Assembly: GCF_007827465.1 (NCBI RefSeq)
Contig: NZ_VISL01000001.1
Span: 5,001 to 69,000, forward strand
Reading direction: 5' to 3'
Source: Dokdonia sp. Hel_I_53
GTDB taxonomy: Bacteria > Bacteroidota > Bacteroidia > Flavobacteriales > Flavobacteriaceae
Length of the DNA stretch: 64,000 nt
Positions 7,517 to 17,794 of the stretch are shown here, in pieces (the stretch's first letter is position 1; the number at the start of each line of letters is the position of its first letter). A program made the position numbers and the translations under genes. Under the pieces are notes generated by a model that made no database searches, was not told the origin of the DNA, and saw only the letters and a list, made by a program, of their open reading frames with translations.

Positions 7517-8923
7517 ATGAACATTTTTCATATAAGTGCCGAATGTTATCCTGTAGCTAAGGTAGGCGGTCTAGCAGATGTTTTAGGAGCGTTACCTAAA
7601 TATCAAAACCGTATAGGTCACAAAGCAAGTGTGATAATGCCTTATTATCGAACACAGTGGGTTGAAAAATCTAAAGGATCTGTCATTTTTTTCCATCATC
7701 TTGTGATGGCAAATAAAACCTATTTTTCTGAAATCATTGAGGTTGAAAACAACTTAGGTTTTCCACTCTATTTAGTACGAGTTAACGAATTAACAGACAG
7801 AAGAAAAGTTTACGGTTATGAGGATGATACACTAAGATTTATGGCTTTCCAGCAAGTGGCTTTGCATTGGCTTCATACATTTTCAAGTCAGATTGATATA
7901 GTTCACTGTCATGATCATCACTCTGGATTTGTCCCTTTTATGATGAAATATTGTAAGCCTTTTTGTACACTTAAAAATATTCCAACTATACTTTCCATAC
8001 ACAATGCGCAGTACCAAGGAGAGTTTTCTCATGAAATGAATAATATTTTTCCTGAGTTTGATAAAAACCAGGCCGGATTACTTGATTGGCAAGAAAAAAT
8101 AAACCCCCTAGCCGCAGCAATAAAATGCGCGTATCGGGTAAATACAGTATCTCCATCTTATATGGAAGAGTTACAAGAAAAAGCAAACGGATTAGAAGGT
8201 TTGCTAAGAGCGGAGCGAGCTAAATGTGCTGGGATTTTAAACGGTATTGATACAGAAACATGGAATCCAAAAACGGACGCATTCCTTGTAAAGAATTATT
8301 CACAGCATACAAGATTAAAAGGTAGACTTACAAATAAGAAAGCACTTTGTGATGAATTTGATTTAAGTTATGAAAAACCACTTTTTGGTTTTATAGGTAG
8401 GCTGGTATGGGAAAAAGGAGCTGATTTACTTCCTAAAATTATTGAGGAGTCTTTAGAAAAGTTTGATATAAATATTATAGTTCTAGGTAGTGGTAATCAT
8501 GACATTGAAGGACAATTAGAAAACCTTAAATCCAAATATAATGGCCGCTATAATGCTCATATAGGTTATGAAGAAAGATTATCACATCTTGTATATGCTA
8601 GTGCAGATTTCTTATTAATGCCTAGTAGAGTAGAACCTTGTGGGCTTAATCAACTTTATAGTTTGAGGTATGGCTGTGTTCCAATTGTACACAGAACTGG
8701 AGGTTTAAAGGATACAGTAATAGATATAGGAGATGGAGGTCACGGTATCTGTCATGATCAAACCAGTGTTTTTGATGTGGTATACAGTATAGGAAGAGCA
8801 TTCCAGTTTTATAAAGAAACTGACTATTTCAAACGTAATCAAATCGCAATGATGAAGATAGATCATAGTTGGGAAAATGCTGCTAGAGAATATGTATCTT
8901 TATATGAGGAGGTACATACTTAA
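7517..8923 (+). CDS. glgA: Glycogen synthase (GT5)
   Basis: Transfers glucose from ADP-glucose to the growing alpha-1,4-glucan. The 468 residues match bacterial GlgA. The N-terminal ADP-glucose loop KVGGLADVLGALPK starts at residue 15. The C-terminal Rossmann half has the phosphate-binding GRLVWEKGADL and the retaining-GT motif RVEPCGLNQLYSLRYGCVP with the conserved Glu. It opens the glgA-glgC-glgB operon: glgC starts 32 bp later, so synthesis of ADP-glucose, elongation and branching are encoded together. No glycogen phosphorylase or debranching gene is in the window. Confidence 0.96.
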   Translation: MNIFHISAECYPVAKVGGLADVLGALPKYQNRIGHKASVIMPYYRTQWVEKSKGSVIFFHHLVMANKTYFSEIIEVENNLGFPLYLVRVNELTDRRKVYGYEDDTLRFMAFQQVALHWLHTFSSQIDIVHCHDHHSGFVPFMMKYCKPFCTLKNIPTILSIHNAQYQGEFSHEMNNIFPEFDKNQAGLLDWQEKINPLAAAIKCAYRVNTVSPSYMEELQEKANGLEGLLRAERAKCAGILNGIDTETWNPKTDAFLVKNYSQHTRLKGRLTNKKALCDEFDLSYEKPLFGFIGRLVWEKGADLLPKIIEESLEKFDINIIVLGSGNHDIEGQLENLKSKYNGRYNAHIGYEERLSHLVYASADFLLMPSRVEPCGLNQLYSLRYGCVPIVHRTGGLKDTVIDIGDGGHGICHDQTSVFDVVYSIGRAFQFYKETDYFKRNQIAMMKIDHSWENAAREYVSLYEEVHT

Positions 8924-8955
8924 TATAGAATGAATTAACACCTAAAAGCTATACG

Positions 8956-10224
8956 ATGAACAAGAAAGTAATTGCCATTATTTTAGGAGGAGGTCAGGGT
9001 TCAAGACTCTATCCATTAACTGCACAGCGTTCAAAACCAGCAGTACCTATTGCAGGAAAATACAGACTTGTAGATATACCTATTTCTAATTGTTTAAATT
9101 CAAATATCAAGAGGATGTTTGTCTTAACCCAATTTAATTCGGCTTCACTTAATAAGCATATTAAGCACACTTATCAATTCTCTTATTTTTCAGACGCTTT
9201 TGTAGATATACTCGCAGCTGAGCAAACACCAGAAAATAAAGGCTGGTTTCAGGGTACAGCAGATGCTGTGCGACAAAGCCTTCATCATTTTAAGGGGTAT
9301 GAATCTGAGTACGTTATGATACTTTCTGGAGATCAATTGTACCAAATGGATTTTAATAAGATGCTCCAAGCTCATATAAAGTCTGAGGCAAAGATTACGA
9401 TAGCATCATTACCTGTGAATGCAAAAGATGCAACTTCTTTTGGTATTTTAAAAACAGACGAGACTAATACAATAACTTCATTTATTGAGAAGCCAGATGA
9501 AGGTATTTTACATGACTGGGAGTCTGAAGTATCCTCAGGGATGAAATCTCAAGGTAAAAACTACTTAGCCTCTATGGGGATTTATATATTTAATAAAGAT
9601 CTTCTTATAGAACTCCTCGAAGGTACTTATACTATGGATTTTGGAAAAGAAATTATCCCTCAATCTATTGAAAATCATAAGGTTTTAAGTTATCCTTATG
9701 AAGGATATTGGACTGATATAGGAAATATTGATTCTTTTTTTGAGGCAAATATTGATCTCACGGCAGATTTACCAAAGTTTAATTTGTTTAATAAAGGACA
9801 AACTATTTTAACGCGCCCTCGCGTACTTCCTCCAACTAAAATTTCTGGCACTACATTAGAAAAATCCATTATAGCAGAAGGGAGTATCATACACGGCAGC
9901 CGTATTGCAAATTCTGTCATAGGAATTAGAGCTAGAATTGGTCGAGGTACGGTTATAGAGAGCAGTTATATAATGGGAAGTAATCGGTTTTTAGACTTAG
10001 AGGAAATTAATAATGCTAGAGCAAATGGCATTCCTCATGTAGGAATAGGAGATCGTTGTTTTTTAACAAATTGTATTATTGATAAAAATGCAAAAATAGG
10101 AGATGATGTTAGAATAACAGGAGGCAAGCACTTAGAAGATGTTGAGACAGAAACGTACGTCATACGTGATGGTATTGTAGTCATTAAAAATGGTGCAACC
10201 ATCGCATCAGGAACTATTATATAA
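8956..10224 (+). CDS. glgC: Glucose-1-phosphate adenylyltransferase
   Basis: Makes ADP-glucose from ATP and glucose-1-phosphate, the committed step of glycogen synthesis. The 422-residue protein has the nucleotide-binding signature GGGQGSRLYPLTAQRSKPAVP near its N terminus, RLVDIPISN, the FQGTADAVRQ loop, the catalytic SGDQLYQMD, and the sugar-binding FIEKP. A C-terminal left-handed beta-helix (about 290-420) carries the hexapeptide-like repeats. Its stop codon overlaps the start of glgB by one base (TAATG), showing tight translational coupling. Confidence 0.96.
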   Translation: MNKKVIAIILGGGQGSRLYPLTAQRSKPAVPIAGKYRLVDIPISNCLNSNIKRMFVLTQFNSASLNKHIKHTYQFSYFSDAFVDILAAEQTPENKGWFQGTADAVRQSLHHFKGYESEYVMILSGDQLYQMDFNKMLQAHIKSEAKITIASLPVNAKDATSFGILKTDETNTITSFIEKPDEGILHDWESEVSSGMKSQGKNYLASMGIYIFNKDLLIELLEGTYTMDFGKEIIPQSIENHKVLSYPYEGYWTDIGNIDSFFEANIDLTADLPKFNLFNKGQTILTRPRVLPPTKISGTTLEKSIIAEGSIIHGSRIANSVIGIRARIGRGTVIESSYIMGSNRFLDLEEINNARANGIPHVGIGDRCFLTNCIIDKNAKIGDDVRITGGKHLEDVETETYVIRDGIVVIKNGATIASGTII

Positions 10225-12140
10225 TGAGCACGGTTCTAGCACACAGTTTATTTTCAGAATTTGATATAAATCTTTTTAAGGCTGGTAAACATTACCGTTT
10301 ACATGATAAAATGGGTAGTCATTTGCTTACACTCGATGGGGTGGAGGGAACATATTTTGCTGTATGGGCCCCTAGCGCACGGCTAGTTTCAGTTGTAGGG
10401 GATTTTAATTTCTGGAAAGACGGGGAATATTCATTACATGTGAGATGGGATGAAAGTGGCATTTGGGAAGGGTTTATTCCAAACATAGGTCATGGTGAAG
10501 TGTACAAATACAAAATTCATTCTAATCACAATGGAGTCATTACAGAAAAAGCAGATCCTTTTGCTCGAAGAGCAGAGCATCCACCACAAACTGCCTCTGT
10601 AGTATATAAATTTAATCACACTTGGGAAGATGGTGAGTGGATGAGAAAGCGTCACAAACATAATCACCTCAATGCTCCATTTTCTGTATATGAAGTTCAC
10701 CTTGCATCTTGGCGTCGTAAAGAAGATGAGGGGAATCGAAGTTTAAGTTATTTAGAACTAGCAACAGAGCTTGTATCTTATGTTAAAGAGATGAATTTTA
10801 CACATGTAGAATTTATGCCTGTTATGGAATATCCTTACAGCCCTAGCTGGGGGTATCAAATAACTGGGTACTTTGCCCCAACAGCTCGTTTTGGATATCC
10901 AGAAGAGCTCATGACATTAATTGAAGCTTTACACAAGAACGATATAGGTGTAATCTTAGATTGGGTGCCATCTCATTTTCCAGAAGATGCACACGGTTTA
11001 GGCAGCTTTGACGGAACAGCGTGCTATGAACACCCAAACAGGCAAAAAGGATATCATCCAGATTGGAAGTCACTTATTTTTAATTATGAACGCAATGAGG
11101 TACGAAGTTTTTTAATAAGTAATGCACTTTTCTGGCTTGAGCACTATCACGTTGATGGTTTGAGGGTAGATGCTGTCGCATCCATGTTGTACTTAGATTA
11201 TAGTAGAGAAGATGGAGAATGGGAGCCAAACAGAAATGGAGGTAGAGAAAATCTTGAGGTCATTACATTTTTAAAAGAGCTCAATCAAGAGGTTTATTCG
11301 AGCTTTCCAGATGTACAAACCATTGCAGAGGAGTCTACAAGTTTCCCAATGGTTAGTAAACCTGTTTTTTCTGGCGGATTAGGCTTTGGAATGAAATGGA
11401 TGATGGGATGGATGCACGATACCCTAACATATTTCAAAAGAGACACCATTCATAGAAACCACCACCATAATGAAATTTCTTTCTCAATGACCTATGCATT
11501 TACAGAAAACTTCATGTTACCACTATCGCATGACGAGGTTGTTTATGAAAAGCAATCAATATTAGGTCGTATGCCTGGAGATGAATGGCAACGATTTGCA
11601 AACCTACGGTTACTATATACTTATATGTACACACATCCAGGAACAAAGCTCTTATTTATGGGTAGTGAATTTGGTCAGGGTACAGAATGGAATTTTGAAG
11701 AACAGTTAGATTGGTATGTACTAAAATATCAATTCCATAAAGGAATCCATCGAGCTTTTAAAGAGATAAATAAGCTATATGTTGATACCCCAGCATTTTA
11801 TGAAAAGCAATTTGATTCAGAGGGTTTTGAATGGATTGCCCACGATGATGATGAGAATAGTGTGCTAAGCTACATTCGGAAAGATAATAATACCCATGAA
11901 GTTTCAATATGCGTATTTAATATGACACCAACCCCTCAATCAAATTATAGAATAGGAATACCATTTGAAGGACGCTTTCGCGAAATTTTTAACAGCGACG
12001 CAACAGAATACGGTGGGACGGGTGAATACCATAACAGAATTCTGAAAATTAGTACAGAATCATGGCACGGAAAGCCATATTCTACGTACATAGATATTCC
12101 TCCACTTGCGGGTGTAGTTTTCGAACTTATTAAAAATTAA
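10224..12140 (+). CDS. glgB: 1,4-alpha-glucan branching enzyme (GH13)
   Basis: Introduces alpha-1,6 branches into glycogen. The 638 residues are shorter than the E. coli enzyme and appear to lack its extra N-terminal module. The order is CBM48-like domain (YFAVWAPSARLVSVVGDFNFW, about 45-65), then the GH13 barrel. In the barrel are DWVPSHF, the nucleophile in DGLRVDAVA (Asp316), the acid in IAEEST (Glu369 or Glu370) and LSHDEVVYEK. A palindrome copy falls inside the gene at 11972-11985, encoding part of GRFREIFNSD. That segment aligns with GRWREVLNTD of ordinary branching enzymes, so nothing has been inserted. Confidence 0.95.
   Translation: MSTVLAHSLFSEFDINLFKAGKHYRLHDKMGSHLLTLDGVEGTYFAVWAPSARLVSVVGDFNFWKDGEYSLHVRWDESGIWEGFIPNIGHGEVYKYKIHSNHNGVITEKADPFARRAEHPPQTASVVYKFNHTWEDGEWMRKRHKHNHLNAPFSVYEVHLASWRRKEDEGNRSLSYLELATELVSYVKEMNFTHVEFMPVMEYPYSPSWGYQITGYFAPTARFGYPEELMTLIEALHKNDIGVILDWVPSHFPEDAHGLGSFDGTACYEHPNRQKGYHPDWKSLIFNYERNEVRSFLISNALFWLEHYHVDGLRVDAVASMLYLDYSREDGEWEPNRNGGRENLEVITFLKELNQEVYSSFPDVQTIAEESTSFPMVSKPVFSGGLGFGMKWMMGWMHDTLTYFKRDTIHRNHHHNEISFSMTYAFTENFMLPLSHDEVVYEKQSILGRMPGDEWQRFANLRLLYTYMYTHPGTKLLFMGSEFGQGTEWNFEEQLDWYVLKYQFHKGIHRAFKEINKLYVDTPAFYEKQFDSEGFEWIAHDDDENSVLSYIRKDNNTHEVSICVFNMTPTPQSNYRIGIPFEGRFREIFNSDATEYGGTGEYHNRILKISTESWHGKPYSTYIDIPPLAGVVFELIKN
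11972..11985. repeat. TTCGCGAA palindrome, partial copy inside glgB
   Basis: ACGCTTTCGCGAAA within the glgB coding sequence, read as GRFREI. The left arm is full and the right arm stops at GAAA. Confidence 0.75.
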
Positions 12141-12516
12141 TAATTAAGTAAGTAGTTTTCAATTACCGAGACGAGAATATTTTAATTGGTGTATTAATTT
12201 AACATCAATTTTCTGTGATGAAGGGTTATTAAAATTGCATCCTATAGATGAAATTTACTCTCATTCTTTAAAAGTTTTTTATTGACATTGGCAGTAATAT
12301 TTTAATTTCCCAAAAATGTGATTTAAGATCTTATAATTTATGGATTAGATTTAAGCATCACCTTCTGGTAATCGTATTTATGAGTTCCAAATTTTAGCGA
12401 AAGCATAAAAAACACAACCATGAGATGAACGAAAACGTTAGCGTTAATAACTAATTGGGAATTAACATTGTATCTCAGTTAGATACTGTTTATTTGATAT
12501 TGTTAACTTTAGATTT
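12141..12516. other. Intergenic region between glgB and the GH31 gene
   Basis: 376 bp without an ORF. It contains a degenerate half of the window-wide palindrome (AGCGAAAGCATA near 12397) and a short dyad AACG-TTAG-CGTT near 12434-12445, which could be a LacI-type operator half-match; this is weak. The distance suggests the GH31 gene has its own promoter. Confidence 0.4.
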
Positions 12517-14919
12517 ATGATTGTAAACACAGAATTACAGCAAAAAGGGAATCAATTTCCAAATCGGGTAGTAGACTTTAAAAAAGAGGTTGATACTTTA
12601 TATTTCACTACAAAGAATGAAGTCATACTTCAACTTACAGTTCTACGGGATAGTGTCATTCGATTTCGATTTGCGACAGGGGGAGTATTCGAGCCAGACT
12701 TTTCATATGCAATAGATGAACAAGCGCTAAAGGGATATAATCATCTTGAACTTACAGATGACGATACTCATTACCATATTAAAACGGCTAAATTACATTT
12801 AAGATTAGAAAAAGAAAGTTTACAGGCTTCAATTTTTGATAGAGAAGGTAATCTTATAAATGAAGACGAGTTAGGTTTCCACTACGAAGAAAGTTTTGAG
12901 TATGGTGGGAATATCGTTAAAATGAGTAAAAAAGCGCAGCATGCAGAGTCTTACTACGGTCTAGGAGATAAACCTATGCACTCTAATTTAAGAGGAAAAC
13001 GGATTGAAAACTGGGCAACAGATCAATATGCTTTTAGCAAGGATCAAGATCCTATTTACAAATCTGTTCCTTTTTATATAGGTCTTACTCAAAAGAAGGC
13101 CTATGGAATCTTTTTTGATAATACATTTCGTACATATTTTGATTTTTGCCATGAACGAATGGGGGTTACTAGCTTTTGGGCCCAAGGTGGAGAGATGAAC
13201 TATTATTTTATCTATGGTCCAGAGATGTCAAATGTGGTTCAGAGTTATACAAATCTCACAGGGGTGCCAGAGTTACCTCCTTTATGGGCGCTTGGCTATC
13301 AACAATGTAAATGGAGTTACTTCCCAGAGAGTAATGTTAAAGAAATAGCTGCAAAATTTAGAGAGCTCAAAATTCCATGTGATGGTATTTATTTAGATAT
13401 TGATTATATGGACGGGTGGCGATGTTTTACTTGGAATAATGAATATTTTCCAGACCCTAAAAGAATGGTAGGAGAACTTGCAGAAGATGGCTTCAAAACT
13501 ATTGTAATTATCGATCCAGGTATTAAAATTGATAAAGATTATTGGGTGTATAATGAAGGGGTTAAAAACGATTACTTCTGTAAGCGAGCAGATGGACCCT
13601 ATATGAAAGGTAAAGTATGGCCGGGGGAGTGTAATTTCCCAGATTATACAAACCCAAAAGTTAGAAAATGGTGGGCTGGACTTTTTAAAGAGCTTATTCA
13701 AGATATAGGTGTGAAAGGAGTTTGGAATGATATGAATGAACCTGCTGTTATGGAGGTACCTGGAAAAACATTTCCCTCAGATGTACGCCATAACTACGAT
13801 GGACATCCCTGTAGCCATTTGAAAGCTCACAACATATATGGTACTCAGATGGCTAGAGCAACATATGAGGGAGTTAAAAAATATGCTTACCCTCAACGTC
13901 CATTTGTGATCACTAGATCTGCATACAGTGGAGCGCAACGTTATACAAGTTCTTGGACTGGAGATAATGTTGCTAGTTGGGAGCATTTATGGGTTGCAAA
14001 TGTACAAGTCCAGCGTATGTGTATTTCTGGAATGAGTTTTACGGGTACAGATATAGGAGGATTTGCAGAACAACCTACGGGTGAGCTTTATGCTAGATGG
14101 ATACAACTAGGAGTATTCCATCCATTTTGTAGGACACACTCTTCTGGTCACCATGGAGATCAGGAGCCTTGGACTTTTGATGTAGGAGTGACAGATATTG
14201 CTCGCAAATTTATTAATCTACGCTATAGATTATTGCCCTATTTATATACTATGTTTTATGAATATGTAAAAAAAGGAACACCATTATTAAAGCCTCTTGT
14301 CTATTTTGATCAAGAAGATGCACAAACTCATTATCGTACAGATGAATTTATATTTGGTCACCATATTCTAGTTTGTCCTATACTTGAACCTAACGCAAAG
14401 GGACGTCGCATGTATGTGCCTAGAGGTAAGTGGTTCAATTATTGGTCTAAGCAGTCAATAGAAGGAGGTAAAGAGCAATGGGTAGATGCTGATATAGATG
14501 AAATGCCGTTATTTATTAAAGAAGGAACAATTTTACCTAAATATCCGTTACAACAGTATGTTGGAGAATTGGAAATTAAACAAGTAGAGCTAGAAGTCTA
14601 TTATGGTCTTGGTAAAAATGCATCAAAGCTTTACGAAGATGCTCAAGATGGCTACGATTATAAAAAAGGGAGATATAGTTATCGTACATTTAAGATGGTA
14701 GGTCGTGAGAGAGATTGGATCATACAGCAGCATAAGAGAGGTGACTATATCACTTCTTATGATACTTTTAGGATTCATTTAATTGGGCTTCCATTCGATA
14801 TTAAAGAAATTGAACTTGATAATCAGTTAGTTACATTTGAAGAAATGCAATTTGACCCAATTGCCTGTGCGCTAATCATTAACAAAGATTTCACGGAGTT
14901 ACATCTTACTGGAGCTTAA
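12517..14919 (+). CDS. GH31 family alpha-glucosidase
   Basis: Retaining alpha-glucosidase releasing glucose from non-reducing ends of alpha-glucans or maltooligosaccharides. The 800-residue protein has an N-terminal beta-sandwich (about 1-230) and a barrel with the GH31 signature GVWNDMNEP (nucleophile Asp405). The acid/base aspartate is in SWTGDNVASW (Asp483), and C-terminal beta domains follow. No signal peptide is visible, which suggests cytoplasmic action. Its place directly after the glycogen operon fits intracellular alpha-glucan turnover, although it sits 376 bp downstream. Exact substrate (maltose, isomaltose or limit dextrin) cannot be read from the sequence. Confidence 0.92.
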   Translation: MIVNTELQQKGNQFPNRVVDFKKEVDTLYFTTKNEVILQLTVLRDSVIRFRFATGGVFEPDFSYAIDEQALKGYNHLELTDDDTHYHIKTAKLHLRLEKESLQASIFDREGNLINEDELGFHYEESFEYGGNIVKMSKKAQHAESYYGLGDKPMHSNLRGKRIENWATDQYAFSKDQDPIYKSVPFYIGLTQKKAYGIFFDNTFRTYFDFCHERMGVTSFWAQGGEMNYYFIYGPEMSNVVQSYTNLTGVPELPPLWALGYQQCKWSYFPESNVKEIAAKFRELKIPCDGIYLDIDYMDGWRCFTWNNEYFPDPKRMVGELAEDGFKTIVIIDPGIKIDKDYWVYNEGVKNDYFCKRADGPYMKGKVWPGECNFPDYTNPKVRKWWAGLFKELIQDIGVKGVWNDMNEPAVMEVPGKTFPSDVRHNYDGHPCSHLKAHNIYGTQMARATYEGVKKYAYPQRPFVITRSAYSGAQRYTSSWTGDNVASWEHLWVANVQVQRMCISGMSFTGTDIGGFAEQPTGELYARWIQLGVFHPFCRTHSSGHHGDQEPWTFDVGVTDIARKFINLRYRLLPYLYTMFYEYVKKGTPLLKPLVYFDQEDAQTHYRTDEFIFGHHILVCPILEPNAKGRRMYVPRGKWFNYWSKQSIEGGKEQWVDADIDEMPLFIKEGTILPKYPLQQYVGELEIKQVELEVYYGLGKNASKLYEDAQDGYDYKKGRYSYRTFKMVGRERDWIIQQHKRGDYITSYDTFRIHLIGLPFDIKEIELDNQLVTFEEMQFDPIACALIINKDFTELHLTGA

Positions 14920-14957
14920 CATTTGTGTAATTTTATAATGATATAAAAACCATCATT

Positions 14958-15779
14958 ATGAATACGAAAAATACATTAATAGCGATACTGACCATTTTTT
15001 TGGTATGTGCGTGTAAAACCAGTCCATTTACAGGGAAGAAGACACTTAATTTTGTAAGTAACGATCAATTATTCCCGATGGCTTTTCAGCAGTATGACGC
15101 TTTTCTCTCTGAGAATAATGTTATTACAGGTACGCCAGAGGCAAATATGGTTAAAAGAGTAGGGGAGAGAATAGCTGTAGCCTCAGAAAAGTATATGACG
15201 GCTCTTGGCTACCCTGGTTATTTGTCAGATTATCGCTGGGAATATAATCTAGTAAAAGATGAAGCGGTAAATGCTTGGTGTATGCCAGGTGGTAAAATTG
15301 TCGTGTACACTGGAATATTACCTGTTACACAATCAGAAACAGGTCTTGCAATGGTTATGGGACATGAGCTAGCACATGCACTAGCAGATCATGGCGCACA
15401 ACGTATGAGTGCAGCACAAGTACAACAGTTAGGTGCAGTGGGGGTAGCGGTAGCAACCTCAGGGTCAGATCCAGCAAGGCAACAGCAAATCATGCAACTC
15501 TATGGAGTGGGATCTGCAGTAGGTGGTATGTTACCTTTCTCTCGTAGTCATGAGACACAAGCAGATGAAATAGGAATCGTAATTGCAGCAATTGCAGGTT
15601 ATAACCCAGATGAAGCTGCAAATTTATGGAGACGTATGAAAGAAAAAAGCGGCGGACAATCACCCCCGCAAATTTTAAGCACTCACCCTTCATCAGATAG
15701 TCGTATCGCAAATCTTACCGCAAAAGCGCCAATGGCAAAAGCAGAAGCAGCAAAATTTGGAGTAACGACTTTTAAATAA
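14958..15779 (+). CDS. M48 family metalloprotease, lipoprotein
   Basis: A 273-residue zinc protease of the Oma1/LoiP type, likely involved in envelope protein quality control. It has an SPII signal ending in LVCAC (Cys19), then the catalytic HELAHALADH (His136, Glu137, His140), and the third zinc ligand in HETQADEIG (Glu199). A hydrophobic alanine/glycine-rich stretch lies between them. It starts 38 bp after the GH31 gene and may be read from the same transcript. A perfect-palindrome terminator follows. Confidence 0.93.
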   Translation: MNTKNTLIAILTIFLVCACKTSPFTGKKTLNFVSNDQLFPMAFQQYDAFLSENNVITGTPEANMVKRVGERIAVASEKYMTALGYPGYLSDYRWEYNLVKDEAVNAWCMPGGKIVVYTGILPVTQSETGLAMVMGHELAHALADHGAQRMSAAQVQQLGAVGVAVATSGSDPARQQQIMQLYGVGSAVGGMLPFSRSHETQADEIGIVIAAIAGYNPDEAANLWRRMKEKSGGQSPPQILSTHPSSDSRIANLTAKAPMAKAEAAKFGVTTFK

Positions 15780-15807
15780 TAATTATTCATAATAAATAAT
15801 TGAGTAT

Positions 15808-15836
15808 AAAAGCTGTGCAATTGCACAGCTTTTCTA
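15808..15836 (+). terminator. Terminator after the M48 protease gene
   Basis: AAAAGCTGTGCAATTGCACAGCTTTT is a continuous inverted repeat (15808-15833) followed by TTC and more T. It sits just upstream of the next start codon. Confidence 0.8.
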
Positions 15837-15846
15837 TTTTAGTATC

Positions 15847-17163
15847 ATGAAAAAAGAACTTCTTAAAGGCGATAAGAAATTATTAAATGCGTGGGCTTTT
15901 TATGACTGGGCAAACTCTACTTATAGCTTAGTGATAGCATCGGCTATATTTCCCTTATTTTATGGTGCGCTTTTTCGAAGCGCAGCTATAGAGGAAATCG
16001 AAGTGTTTGGGTTTTTACTTCGTCGAAGTCCGCTTATATTTTATACTACGGCATTCGCATTTTTTATCGTGGCTACGATTTCTCCTATACTATCTGGAAT
16101 AGCAGACTATTTAGGAAATAAGAAATTCTTCTTAAAACTGTTTTGTTACTTAGGAGCATTATCTACCATAGGGCTGTATTGGTTTAGCTTAGAACACATT
16201 TACTTAAGTTTGCTTTTATATGCACTAGGTTTGATAGGATTCTGGGGAAGTATCGTTTTTTACAATTCATATTTACCAGACATAGCCTACCCAAATCAGC
16301 ATGATGCTATTAGTGCAAAGGGATATTCGTGGGGGTACATAGGGAGTGTTTTGTTGCTGATTGTTTGTTTAGGAATGATACTTGGTTATGAATCTTTTGG
16401 TTTTGAGGACGAAGGATTACCTACAAGATTATCTTTTGTTCTTACTGGTATATGGTGGATAGGTTTTAGTCAGTACACCTATTTTTATCTTCCCAAAGGA
16501 AATCCGTCAAGTGGTAAATTAACTAAAGCCGTACTTTTTAATGGCTTTCAAGAATTGAGGAGTATTTGGAAGTCGATGAAACATCAAATTCGTCTTAAAA
16601 AATATTTATATGCCTTTTTTGTGTATAGTATGGCAGTACAGACGGTAATGCTTGCCGCTGCATATTTTGGAGAACAAGAGTTGGAATGGGGGAGTGATAG
16701 TGAGCGCACTACTGGATTAATCACAAGCATTCTTTTGATTCAATTAGTAGCCGTACTTGGTGCCGTACTTACTTCGAGATTATCTGCACGCATAGGAAAT
16801 ATTAAAGCATTAATTGTAATAAATATCATTTGGATTTTTATTTGTGGTTGGGCATATTTTGTGTATACACCTATTCAATTTTACATCACCGCAGGTTTTG
16901 TGGGGTTAGTCATGGGGGGCATTCAATCATTATCTAGGTCTACATATTCTAAATTTTTACCAGAAACAGATGATACAACGTCTTATTTTAGCTTCTATGA
17001 TGTTTCAGAAAAAATAGGAATCATCATAGGTATGTTTTTATATGGATTTATAGAAGAAATTACAGGCAGTATGCGATTTTCTATCGTTTTTCTAATTATC
17101 TTTTTTGCAGTGGGGGTCTTTCTATTACTTAAGGTACCAAAAAATAGAACTATTATTAACTAA
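15847..17163 (+). CDS. MFS permease, UMF1/Atg22-like family
   Basis: A 438-residue, strongly hydrophobic protein with about 12 predicted helices. The N-terminal WAFYDWANSTYSLVIASAIFPLFY is the hallmark of the UMF1 (Atg22-like) branch of the major facilitator superfamily. The second half repeats the fold and carries MGGIQSLSRSTYSKFLPE, the usual MFS helix 10-11 loop of this branch. The substrate is unknown; yeast Atg22 exports vacuolar amino acids, but transferring that role would be speculation. The next palindrome copy begins 5 bp after the stop codon. Confidence 0.88.
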   Translation: MKKELLKGDKKLLNAWAFYDWANSTYSLVIASAIFPLFYGALFRSAAIEEIEVFGFLLRRSPLIFYTTAFAFFIVATISPILSGIADYLGNKKFFLKLFCYLGALSTIGLYWFSLEHIYLSLLLYALGLIGFWGSIVFYNSYLPDIAYPNQHDAISAKGYSWGYIGSVLLLIVCLGMILGYESFGFEDEGLPTRLSFVLTGIWWIGFSQYTYFYLPKGNPSSGKLTKAVLFNGFQELRSIWKSMKHQIRLKKYLYAFFVYSMAVQTVMLAAAYFGEQELEWGSDSERTTGLITSILLIQLVAVLGAVLTSRLSARIGNIKALIVINIIWIFICGWAYFVYTPIQFYITAGFVGLVMGGIQSLSRSTYSKFLPETDDTTSYFSFYDVSEKIGIIIGMFLYGFIEEITGSMRFSIVFLIIFFAVGVFLLLKVPKNRTIIN

Positions 17164-17168
17164 CTATA

Positions 17169-17183
17169 CGCTTTCGCGAAAGC
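17169..17183. repeat. TTCGCGAA palindrome, 15-bp copy
   Basis: CGCTTTCGCGAAAGC, 5 bp after the MFS stop and 22 bp before the mscL start. Confidence 0.85.
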
Positions 17184-17204
17184 AAAATTGCATCCATAAA
17201 AGAT

Positions 17205-17642
17205 ATGTCTACATTTTTTCAAGAATTTAAGGACTTTGCGGTCAAAGGAAATATGATCGATATGGCAGTGGGTATCATTATAGGCACTGCCTTCAATAAC
17301 GTTGTTAACACGCTTGTGAAAAAAGTGGTTATGCCACCGTTAAGTTTGATGACAGATGGTATTAATTTTGCAGATCGTAAATATGTTCTCAGAGAATCAC
17401 CAGATGGAACTCAATCAATTTCAATAGGCTACGGAGAACTTATCGAAGTGCTTATTGACTTTACAGTGATAGCCTTTACAATTTTTATTGTCATAAAATT
17501 TATTAATAAATTTAAGAACAAGGCAGAAGATCCAAAAAATAAAGAGGTTGTCACGCCAAAAAATCTAGAACTATTATCTAATATTGAGCACCTTATGCAA
17601 GAACAGAATAAAATCCTTAAGGAGCGAGGTAAAAACATATAA
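17205..17642 (+). CDS. mscL: Large-conductance mechanosensitive channel MscL
   Basis: Homopentameric inner-membrane channel that opens under hypo-osmotic membrane tension. The 145-residue protein has the N-terminal amphipathic helix FFQEFKDFAVKGN and TM1 with the pore-lining MAVGIIIGTAFNNVVNTLVKKVVMP. A periplasmic loop (about 50-85), TM2 (about 86-106) and a C-terminal charged bundle helix (ELLSNIEHLMQEQNKILKE) follow. It stands on its own or shares the MFS transcript across the intervening palindrome. Confidence 0.96.
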   Translation: MSTFFQEFKDFAVKGNMIDMAVGIIIGTAFNNVVNTLVKKVVMPPLSLMTDGINFADRKYVLRESPDGTQSISIGYGELIEVLIDFTVIAFTIFIVIKFINKFKNKAEDPKNKEVVTPKNLELLSNIEHLMQEQNKILKERGKNI

Positions 17643-17794
17643 TTAATTTGCTTTACCTAACTCATTAGTTATCTTTTAGATTAATCACCTATTTGATTTA
17701 TATTTTGATATTTATAATGATATAACTGGCATAATTTTAGCCATTGACTCATGAGATTATTTATTTTCTAACCCCAATAATGTACCTTTAGTTC

